Assembly (NCBI GenBank): GCA_005656395.1
Contig: SRSI01000048.1
Span: forward strand, 2,294,001 to 2,358,000
Direction of reading: 5' to 3'
DNA length: 64,000 bases
From: Strongyloides papillosus
Taxonomy: Eukaryota > Nematoda > Chromadorea > Rhabditida > Strongyloididae
Shown: in pieces, positions 27,601 to 39,600 of the stretch
How the letters are laid out: every line of letters starts with the position of its first letter
Position numbering within the stretch: the first letter of the stretch is position 1
Program-made: the position numbers and the translations under genes
Notes under the pieces: model-generated
What the model was told of the DNA's origin: nothing
Databases searched by the model: none
What the model saw: the letters and a program-made list of their open reading frames with translations, nothing else

Positions 27601-30600
27601 AAGGGAGTAAGATGGAGATATGATTTTGAGAATGATAAATAGATATTGAAGTAAATTATTTATTATAGGGATATTATCCAAAGTAATTAAAGCATCTTAT
27701 GCGTCGGAATAATAAACCTACAACTCTACAGTTCTCTCCGTATCCATAATTTCCATATCCGTAATTTCCATAGCTATTCCAATTGTTATAACCTCCACCA
27801 CCTGATCTATCGAACCATGGTCTTCGTCGTCTCCAACTATTAGATCCATATCCACTTTCATGACTCATTCCACCACCATGGTAACCAAATCTATCATGAT
27901 GTCCTCCTCTGTCATGGTGTCCTATTCCATCATGACGTCCTCTTCCACCATGATGATCACCTCCACCGCGATTTCCACGTCCACCACGGCCTCCTCTTGC
28001 TCCAGTAGATTCATAGAATATCAGTAGAAATAATAGAATAACTAAATGAAAAAATTTCATTTCAAATTAAAATTTCTAGTAAAAATTTCTTAAAATAGTT
28101 AGAGCTTCATTTATATACGACACCCATTATTTTCGTCTTTTATGTTTATTGTAAATATATGAGCTAAATTAACCTAAATTTGTTTATATTTCAAAAATTA
28201 AACCAAAGTTGATAGTATATTCTTTGCAAAATTCTATAGTACATACAATAATTTTTATTTTGCATTGATAACATTGTTCAAGAGTGTTATAGAAAACTTA
28301 GTTTACTAAAGTTATTTTAAATTTTTTTAATTTTCATTACACTATTTATGTTATTTAGCAAATGGAAATAATTACAGTCACTTACTATATAGTGTAATTG
28401 GAAATTTAACATGTGATTATTTTATATGTTGTGTTTATTTTATTGGACGTCAATAGTTTTGTAGTGTAATGATAAATATTATTTTTGAAAAGTAGTTTTA
28501 TTACGATTTAGAACGTAAAATTATTTTATTAATAGGAATCTATAAGATTTTGTCAAAGTTTGAAAGATCCATTTTTCTAATCTTCTATCGGTGTTATTTT
28601 TCTATTTGAAAAAATTTAAGTACACCTTTGTACCTCGTCAATTTTGTAAATTCATGTCAACGATAAGAGATTCAAAACAAAACTTGGTAATTTTCAAATG
28701 GAATACCATTTTTTTAATTTACCAAAATGTTTTACGTATTCTGTTGAAATAGAAAAAATTAAAAATATGATTGATGTTAAATTTTAATAGAAATGACTTT
28801 TGTGAGTGGTCTTTGAATAACATTAAAATTCTTCTGACTTTGTAGAATTTGCGTAAAATATGTCAAGTCATAGCTGTTAAAATGTTGCATTTTTTAAAGT
28901 ACAATTTATCACTGTGAAGTAAACCTTGAGTATGCAGGATAATTTTAAGCTTGTCACGGTTTCCTAATTACTTCCTCGAGCATTGAAAACTAGAAAAAAA
29001 AAAGTTATTATAATGTAATTAAATGATTTTTTTATCATGGAATAAATTAAAAAATTTTATTTATATCTTATCTTAAAAATATTGTTATCAAAAATTAGCC
29101 AAGAGTTAATTTGGTGTAATTATCAGTAACCTTAAACTCTTACATAGTGCTTCTAGTTTTAGTACTATTTGAATATTTGACATAATAAAAAAATAAAAAA
29201 TCACTTACTTTGCTTGATCTGTTTGTACTATTTCTCACAATAAACAAATGCTGATTGCTTGGAAATTTACCAATTATTTACATATATTGGTAATTGCTAA
29301 GTTTAAAGTTGAACAGTTTAATAACGTTATTTTTTTAAAGGGGATAAAATAGATATATTTTTAAAATTATAAGTAGGTAATAAAGTAAATTATTTGTTAT
29401 AAGATTATTATCCAAAAAAACCGAAGCATCTAATGCGTCGGAAGAATAGACCTACGACTCTACAGTTATTTCCGTATCCATAATTTCCATAGCTACCCCA
29501 ATTGTTATAACCATAACCTCCATACCATGGTCTTCGCCATCCAAAGCTATGGGATCCGTATCCACTTCCAAAATGTCTCCATCCGTATCCTCCTCCATGA
29601 CTTATTCCACCAAAATGATGGCTACCATAACCACCGTGATGTCCTCCACCATGATGTCCGCCTCCACCATGGTGGCCACCTCCACCATGTCCACCTCTTG
29701 CTTCAATAAGTCTATAGAAAATCAACAAGAATAATAGAATAGCTAAACGAGATAATTTCATTTCAAATCTAGATTTTTTACAAAAGTTTTTTAAAATAGT
29801 TAGAGCTCCATTTATATACGACATCCATTACTTCCTTCTTTAATGTTTATTGTAAATATATTAGCTAAATTAACTTAAATTTATTTATATTTCAAAAATT
29901 AAGCATTAAAACCAAAGTTAAAAATATACTCTTTGCACCGTTCTATATCATATAAAACATTTTTTATTTTGCATTGATAACATTCTGCAAAAAATTTATA
30001 GAAAAACTTAGTCTTCTAAAGGTATTTAAGTTTTTTTATTTTTTATTACATCATTTTTTGTTATTTAGCAAATAAAAATAATTACAGTCACTTTACTATA
30101 TAGTAAAATTAGAAATGTTACATGTGATTAGTTTTTATATTGTGTTTATTTTGATAAATGTTAATAATTTGTAGTATAATGACAAATATAATTTTGAAAA
30201 ATAATTTTTTTATGAGTTATGATACAAAATTATATCGTCAATAGGGACCCATAAGATTTCCCCGAACTTTTAATGGTTCTTTTTTTGAGGCTTCGATTGG
30301 CGTTATTTTTCTCTTTTAAAAAAATTCAAGTATACCTTTTTATCTCGTCAATTTTATAAATTCACGGCAACAGTAAGAGAGTTCAAACAAAAACTCGCTA
30401 AACTTCATAGGATATATCATTTTTTTGTTTACTATAGTATTTTTATGAATTCTGTTAATATAGGGAAATTAGAAGTATGATTGATCTAAAATTTTACTGT
30501 TGATATTTAAAGAAATTTTTTTATATAAATAACTCTTGTAAATGGTCTTTCAATAATCTTAAAACGATGACTAATTTATTTGTTTTTTAAATTTAATTAT

Positions 30601-33600
30601 AAAATTTTTCGATTTCACGATCTTTTGATATCAGAAAAGCATGAATAATTATCTATTAAAAATAGAATTTCTGTAGAAACTTCGTAGATATACTATCTAT
30701 GTAAAATTTACTGTTTACTAAAATATGTTAAAGTCATATTTCTTAAAATGCTACATTTTTTAAAGTACAATTTATCATTTTAAAACTAAACTTATCAGTA
30801 TGCTGGATAATTTAAATTTGTCACGGTTTCACATACCACTCCTTGTAGTATTACAGTTAAAAAAGTTATTATGATGTGATTGAAAGACTTTTTATCATGA
30901 AATAATTTAAAAAATTTTATTTTTTTCTTATTTTTAAAATATTAAAATTAGTCAAGAATTAATCTGATATAATTATATAATACATGTTATGAGTAGTATA
31001 TAAAATATTATGGCAATTAAAGAATCAGTGACAAAGCTTATGGAATTCTTAATTTCTTCGTATGGATAATAAATATTTCTCATAAATTATAAATAGATTT
31101 TTTGTTTTTGAATGAAATTTCAAATGAAAATTTTTCCACTGAATTTATTTATCCGAAGAAACCAGGATAACCGAATCCTCCGTATCCAAATGGTCTAGCA
31201 AATCCTCCGTATCCCCATGGTCTGCCAAATCCTCCATATCCAAATGGTCTGCCCCATCCCATCATAAGAGCTCTTCTTCTCCACATTCTTCCACGCCATC
31301 CTAATCTTCCTTGTGTTAGTATAGCAGAAGATAGTAGAAGAACAATTAAAAATATTGAAATTATTTTCATGATTAGAAATAAAACGCTCTTTTCTTGAAG
31401 ATTCTTTGATAGAGCACTGTCTTAAATACGAATAAGTTTTTCAGAAAAAATGATCATTTTAATGTAACCGGTATTTTTAATTTCTCTTATATAACAAATA
31501 AAATTAATAAGTGTAAAATTACATAATCATTTATTATAACATATGATCTTATTTTTTAAAATATAAAAGTGCAACTTTTTTATTATATAATTAAGAAACT
31601 TCATTTTCCATAGAAATATGGATAACTCCAGTAGGGTGGTGGGACTCTTCCATAACCATAGTATGGTCTGTATCCTCCATAAAACGGTCTTCTATAAAAT
31701 CCACGGCCATAGTAAGGCCTTCTGTAAAATCCACGTCCGTAGCCTCCTCTACGGCCATATCCTCTTCCACGATAAATGCCTCTTCTGCCTCCACCACGAC
31801 GTCTTCCTTCAAGTGTTGTAAAAAGAAAGTAGGACAATAATATTAATAGCAAAAAATTTGTTATCTTCATTGTTTAGAAAGACCATTTGAACAAATTATC
31901 AAATGTCAACTTTTTTTATAACACCGATTTTAAATACATTACAAAATATCACTGATTATGATTATTTCAAGTATAACTAATTTTAGTTTACAACTTAGGT
32001 ATGTAAACAACGTGAGTTTAGTGAATTTGTTTTTAACTATTTTATAATTTTATTTTGTAGTAAAAGTAAACAACATCAAGTTTTAGTGTAGAAAGTTAAT
32101 GATTATCCATAAAATGGCATACCCCAGTATGGATTACCCCAGTATGGTCTGTATCCTCCATAGAACGGTCTGTATCCTCCATAGAATGGTCTGTATCCTC
32201 CATAAAACGGTCTGTATCCTGGTCCGCCCCAGCCACGGTTGAAGCCATTGTTATGGCCCCAATATCTATATGTTACAGTTCTAGCATAACCTCCCCCCCA
32301 ATTTCTGCCCCATCCTCTAGCATCTGTTGATGTAAGCAATAGTAAAATAGCAAAGATGTATATTAAAGTTTTCATTTATTTTTAAAAAAAAGTGATCCTT
32401 ATAAAAATAGAGTCCATATATTTATATTGAATTTTTTATACTACAAAACACTTGACTAAAAATATAAACTTGATTTTTATAAACATTTTATTGGTGGTTA
32501 TTTAACAAATTTATCAACAAAAATTGTTTTTTTGATTACAAAGTGTTTTTTGTATGAAACAGTTACAGGCATATAAAAATCACTTAGAGTGTTCAAAATA
32601 AAAAATTATTTAAAAATTAAAAAAGTTCTTTTTTATGGTATTATTGAGAGTTTACATAGAGCATAATTTATGAAAATTCAGTAAAAATATTTTTCACAGC
32701 CTGGAACATTTTTTTACGATTTTCTAACCGAACATTCTTCCGAAACCACCCATTCTGCCCATCCCACCCATTCTGCCAAATCCACCCATTCTACTAAATC
32801 CTCTCATTCTACCAAATCCTCTCATTCCAAATCGCGATTCAACAACCGTTGTTGTCATTAACAGCATTAATATAGAAAATAATAAAATAGATGGTATTCT
32901 CATTTTAAAAAATAATAATTTTAACTTTTTTCTATCGTTTTCTTTATTTATATGGTTATTTTGAACTTATAAAAACTACATTTTGATCAAAAATTATAGC
33001 GTACGTAACAAAAATTAACTAATACAATGTTGTGTTCCCCAAATGCATAAATTACTTTTTTTTTATTATTTGATTATCATTTGCTTACTAAATGTTTACC
33101 TTTATAAATTGTTTTTTTATAAAAATTTGTTTTCTGTATAAAAGTCTAAGTGTTAATTAGAAAGAATAATTTAATTCATCAATAATGTTTTTAAAGCTTT
33201 GTACTTAAATTTTATTAAAATCAAATTATTAAAAAGTATAAAAAGTATGATTTTATAAATCTATTTTCCAAATCCAAGACCCAATCCAGCGTTAGCACGA
33301 ACACCATAATTTCCATATCCATATCCACCTCCCCAGCCTCTACCATATCCGTTTCCCCAGCCTCTGTTCCATCCTCCATAACCGCCGTTAAAGCCACCTC
33401 TTGCTCCGAATCTACCCCATTGAGCTTCAGTTGGTGTTATAAGGAGGATCATTCCTACTAGAACACAAATAAAAGTAATTAAAGTAGATGATATATTTGC
33501 TTTTTTCATATTTAAGTAAGAAAATATTACAAATAGAATGTTATGAATCTGTATTCTTTAAAAAAATTCTTTATATACCATATTAAAATAATAAATATTA

Positions 33601-36600
33601 TGAATTCTTAACTAAATTTGATCCTTGATTCATTTATATATTTGTCCAACATATTTTATTTTCTTAATTTAGCAAAAAAATATTTTAAAATGTTTTTGTT
33701 ATTTTATTACGTTCAAAAATGAAAAATTTATATTTTTAGTAGTGTAACTTAAAATTGACTAACTAATTAAAATTATATTTTTATTTGTTAAACTATTATT
33801 AGTGGGAGATAAAATCTGTTATGCTAATTTTTCAAGTGACGTAATGTTATTATTTTTAATGTTTAAAATAGAATCTTTAAATAGAAATGGGTTATTTTTC
33901 AATGTTTTACCAATATGTTTAAATTCATTCCTTTGATATTTAATTCTTCATTATTTATTAACTTTTTACATACAATTAATAAAAATAAATTATATGAAGC
34001 AACAATCTTCATGTGTTAATTTAATTAATTATTAATTGATTATATTCTAAGAATAAGAATATTGTTATATTGTTGTCTGTATATTGATGAATAATTGATT
34101 TTCAAGGAATAGTGGTTTGAATTTGATAAATAAGTTGTGTTTTTTATTAATTTATTCGTAATTAACAAATCGTTAACCTTTTCTCCCTCTATTTCCACGT
34201 GACGAAGGGCCTCTTCCGGGTCTTGAAAAATTATTTCTTCGATTTTGTCTTCCTTGGTTCCAATTTCTATTTGAAGATGGTCTCATGTTAAATCTATTCG
34301 AAAAATTGGGACGTTGTTGATTTCTTACTTGAAATCCATTGTTACGTCTATTAAATCCGCCATTTTGAAATCTTCTCCATGGATTTTGTGAGAAAAAGTT
34401 TTGTCTCATACCAATAGACATTGGATTTCTTCCCCCTCTACCTCCTGAAAATGGAAAAAGATTATGCATGTTTGGTCGTTTTCCAAAGTTATTTGGTGGT
34501 CGATTTCCAAAGTTATTTGGTGGTCGATTTCCAAAGTTATTTGGTGGTCGATTTCCAAAGTTATTTGGTGGTCGATTTCCAAAGTTATTTGATGGTCGAT
34601 TTCCAAAGTTATTTGGTGGTCGACTTCCAAAATTTTTTGGTGGTTTTTGATTATTAACTCTTGGTCTATTGTTTCCGCGTTTAGGTCCGATGGAATTGCT
34701 ATTAAAATTTCGGTTTGGTCTTACTAAACCTGGTCTTCCTGGTCTTCTACCACCAAATCTGTCATTTCTTCTTGAACCAAATCGGTTGTGTTCTCTTATC
34801 CTTGATCTTCCAAACTCAATCGACCCTCGTGGACCGTTTCTTCCACGTCTTCTACTACCAAATCCATTCATTCTTGAATCTGTTGAAAAGCCAATTGGAG
34901 GTAACATATTACGACGTCCATCAAATTGATTATCCATAAACATTGAGCCCATTGGACTTCCATATCTTCTTGTCCTTAATCCGTAATCCATTGAATTCCA
35001 GAGTCCTCTTCTGATAAAATTTGCTCCACCAAATCCAGGCATAAATCTTCTTCCAAAGAATAAATTGTTTCTACGCCATCCAATTAAGCTACCTCCAATA
35101 AATATTGGTACAGGAATTAGTGGGCTCAAAACAGGTGGCATAAACATTCCTCCATAAGGCATATACATAGGCATAGATGATCCTCCTAAATAAGTTGGCA
35201 TGAAGTTTTGATTTATAAATTGATTATTATTAAATCCATCTTCACTAACAACTGGAGCACAGTAAGAGTATTCAATATTAATATCTCCATAAATTCCACT
35301 TCTGTATTCTCTAAAAGTAATATAATCTTGAGCATTACTATATTCTTGGAAGTCAGACATTTCGCTATTACTTTTCATATTCCAATACTCACTTTCATCT
35401 GTAACTGATTCGAAATCCCAGTATCCTTCAGTATCTTTAAATACCCGTACAGCATCACCAACGGTTTCTCCTTTCTCATTGTTCCATGATACAACACAAT
35501 GCATATCATTAACATAGTTTAAATCTACTATAGGTATATTTTGATTGTCAACATTTTGACTCCGTACTAGTGGAAAAATTAATAGTAAATATGACAATAT
35601 GTTTAATAAGTAGAACATTATTTAAAATGATATAAATGTTTACAAATTTCTTGTTTATATTTATTTCCGCATATGAGGCTATATTAAAATATTTTATCAT
35701 GCATCCAAAATGACCTCCAAGAAATGGAAAAAATAGATCATACAATGCTATCCTATGTTTTTATTCACCAAATACCTTTATTAACAGCATTTAACCTTTC
35801 TAAAATACTATCTTTTTTAATGATAAGTCTTTGTAATAATTTAATTGCTACTGCTTCCCAAATTCATCATATGTTGAAGTAAAAATTTATTTATTTCATT
35901 TATTTAGAAAAAAAGTTGTTTGTTTTAAAATTTTATTAGAAATAATTTTAATTAGCCGAACATTGGATCTGGGAATCTTCCCATCATTTCAGGTCTTGGT
36001 CCAAATCTTCCCCACCATGGCATATGGGGGCGCCATCCACCAGGTCCCATGAAATCTGGTCTTCCGCCAAATCTACCACTACCGGGCCCAAAAGGTCTAC
36101 CTTGGTTTTCATTGAATCCTGAATCTCCTCTTCCGAAACTTCCTTGACCGCCATTAGAGCCCCAGTTTCTATCTTGGTTGCCTCTATTATTTCCGAAACC
36201 CCCTTGGTTATCTCCATTATTTCCAAAACCTCCTTGGTTACCTCTATTATTTCCGAAACCTCCTTGGTTATCTCTATTATTTCCAAAACCTCCTTGGTTA
36301 CCTCTGTCTCTTCCAGAATTTCCTTGATTGCCTCTACCGGGATTTCTTTGACCGCCTCTTCCGGAACCTCTTTGGCCTCCGCCACCTCTTCTTGAACCTC
36401 CATTACCTCCTGGAGGTCCGCTCTGTCCAGCTACTTGTCCAAGAAAAATACATATTATAGAAATATATAATAAAATAAAGAAATTTCTCATGTTTAAAAT
36501 TTGAAATTAAATTAAAATGAATAATCTAACTTTTATATTATAAACATTTAGTGTTTCAATATATTGAATCAAGAAATTATTCAATGATATCATACTACAA

Positions 36601-39600
36601 TTATGAAATAGGTTATAAAGGTATACAATGACTATTGAAATTCTTCCTTGTGTTTGTCGAATCTTCTTATTTCCTTAATTTATTAAAAGAATAATTATTT
36701 CTATGTATGATATTGTTTTTTCACTTCTAAAACTTTGCGTAAAGTGATATGTAAAATTAAAACTAGTTCTTAATGTAATATTTAAAACATTTGCATTTTT
36801 TAATCTAAATAGTTTTGTTCCACTATATTATTATTTAGTTAGAATGGGAATTTATCTGTAATTTTGATGTTTCATTGTGAAATATTTTATTTATTAAAAA
36901 AGGAAATATATTTAAAAAAAAGAATTTAAAATGTGTACAATATAATTAATTTTATCCCCAGTTATTACCGTAATAATTGTTACCAGAATAACTGTTACCA
37001 TAATAGTTATTGTAACCATACATATTATTGTTTCCATACATATTACCACCACCACGACCACGTCCAAAAATTCTTCCTCCTCTTCGAGCACCTCTGAGAC
37101 CCATACGTCCTAAACGCATAAAAATTCCAAGTCCTCCAAATCTCCTCTTAACTCTTATGTGTTGTTGAAGAAAATTTTCACCAATACTATCATTAATTTC
37201 TTCATTTCTTATGCTCCATATAGGAATAATTATATAAAGGAATAAAATGATAATATCTAATTTTATTAAAATCATTTTTTATCAATTTTGATCTATTCTA
37301 AAAAAATGCGAAAAAAGTTTAGATTTTTAATTTCGTAGGGTAGATGTCGCGGACAAATGTTTTGTTAGTAAAAAAATAAATAGATTAAAAAAGAAAGATT
37401 TTAAAATGTATACAATATACTTTATTTTATCTCCAGTTATTACCATAATAATTGTAACCATAATAATTGTTGCCATAATAGTTATTGTAACAATTATAAT
37501 TATTGTATCCATACATACCACCACAACTACGACGTCTAAGCATTCTTCCTCCTCTCCGAACACCTCTGAGACCCAACCGTCCTAGTCTCCAAAAAATTCT
37601 TAGTCCTCCAATTCTTCTCTTAACTCTTATATGTTGTTGAAGAAAATTATCATTAATATTACTATGCATTTCTTCATTTTTTATGCTCCATATAGGAATA
37701 ATTATATAAAGAAATAAAATAAAAATGTTCAATTTTGATAGAATCATTTTTTTAATTTAAATTAAATAAAAATACTATTAAAATGTCGATTGCATATTTA
37801 TAATTTTACCACTTATTTGATATTGTTCACAAAATACTCTTTTTGAAGATCATAATTTACAATGCGCCATCCCATTATTTACTGAATTACTACGTAAAAA
37901 AATATTTATTGCACAAAGTATTTTTTAATAAAAAATTGTAAACAAACTTTTATAGAGATATACGCATTTTATAAACTTACAAAGACTACATCATGACTAA
38001 AAATTGTAGTATACGTAGCAAAATATGGTCATGAACTTTTATACCCATTTCTTATATTAGGTGAGGCATTCTTGGAGTGCATCTGTAGAAAATGCGAATG
38101 CTTCAGCATTATAAAATATAGGAGGTAGCGGAATTAGGCGGTAGAAAGGTGGTTGAGTAAGTAGTGGTGAAGATAGTGAAGAAAGTAGTAATCAAGTAAA
38201 GAAAAAATAAATTATGATAATTCTCCCATCTTCTACCACATCTGCTACCACATTCTCTATCAAATCTCCCGCTACATTCACTATTTATAAAGCTAGACAA
38301 TTGCATTTTCTTACAGATGCACTGCAAGAGTATCTCACCCCTAAAAAGGCAAAAGGTACAAAAATCCTTGAATCTAATTCATGAAATATAAATTCTTAAG
38401 TTTTATTAATTGCTAGATAGTTATCATCTAACAAATTCATATGATGATCGTAAATGCAGCAACACTGTTTCTATTTACTTTCGTGAACCAAAAGAATCAA
38501 CTTTAAGATTCTTTAAAAATAGTTTATTTTACGTTCAAATATATTTTTATTCTACAAAATTTTATTTAACAACATTAAACTCTTTTTTCATGTTCAACAT
38601 TTGACATTACATTTAGAACAAATTACCTAATGTTTCAATATATTAATTCAAAGAAATTATTCCAATTATATAATAGGTTATTAAATGTCAATTCAAATAT
38701 TATTTCCGATAAACCCCTCTTTCTTCTCTTGTATGCATTGTGGTGTTTAATTATGGCAACGCATTCGGCCTGAATGTAACGCTCTAGCTTTTCAAAAAAT
38801 ATTAAATTCAAAATATTTTTCAACAAAAAAATTGTAAACAAAAAGTAATCTTATCTTTTATAGAGATCTCTACCATAACAGTGAAAGTGTGTCTTTTCAT
38901 ACATTGGATCAAGTATCAATATCAAAAGTAGTATTTTTTCAAAACTCCTTGCCATTTGGTGTTTCAATATACAATGTAAAGATAATCGATAAGAGTAAGG
39001 ATGATTTTCAAGTGAATTTGATAAAAAAATCAGTACAAATAGCACCCGGAGATACAAGTCCAACTGTTAGAATAAAATATCTGAAGAAGCAAGAAAATGG
39101 TTTTGAAACAATTATGAAAATTTACACTAATGTTTCTAATTATGAGGTACCTATCAAGATATACAATGGCGAACTTGAAGTGGTTATAAATTCTATCGAT
39201 AAGACACAATTTGACTTCGGAACTTTATCACCATCTGATGAAAGATCAATACATTTCACAGTTCAAAATCACGGGACAGTACCAATATCAATAGAAAAAT
39301 TTACCAATCCTCTTGAACCGTTTATGAAAGTTGTTTATAAAGGGCAAAAAGATTTACCAGTGAGTAATGACTTAATGAATGCTCAAAAAAGTCCACCAAC
39401 TTTTTCGAAAAGTAATGATGAGATTGTAATAAAAGGTAAAGCAATTGGTTATTTTAAATTAGTACTAAATCTCACTAACTACTCACCATTATTTAACTTT
39501 CATAAGAAAAGTAGTAATATATTCGGTATTGTGACAAAATTTAATGTATATGAATATAAAATACTATTTAATGTTTCACCAGGTGGTTTAATACATATAC

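Larger units (their letters stand above)
27383..30977. repeat. Tandem segmental duplication (two units of about 1.74 and 1.86 kb)
   Basis: Unit 1 is about 27383-29118 and unit 2 about 29119-30977. They align along their whole length by eye, from ATTATCAGTAACCTTAAACTC to the AATTAG(C/T)CAAGA(G/A)TTAAT block. Each carries one paralogue, peptide 3 and peptide 4. The left break lies inside the promoter of peptide 2, so only its upstream region was copied. Non-coding parts have diverged with many substitutions and indels while the genes remain open. Confidence 0.8.
26055..38863. other. 12.8 kb host intron of TMEM131 containing a nested antisense gene cluster
   Basis: Donor GG|GTAAGT at 26054/26055 and acceptor TTTTATAG at 38856-38863. 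Other introns in the window are mostly 36-150 bp (largest about 250), so this one is exceptional. It carries 13 intronless minus-strand genes between 26120 and 37747, a tandem duplication and a foldback element. Between the genes the DNA is AT-rich and shows no further coding signal. Confidence 0.9.

Noticed and set aside
29762..29824. Upstream ATG extending peptide 4
   Set aside because: It lies beyond the conserved TATA box and would spoil the signal peptide; the paralogue has no such extension.
34421..34939. Plus-strand frames opposite the 481-residue protein
   Set aside because: They are mirror images of the 24 bp repeat and Arg/Gly-rich coding, with no start context or signal.
26120..37747. 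Collagen genes
   Set aside because: Gly is frequent but there is no sustained Gly-X-Y triplet pattern or collagen Cys flanks.
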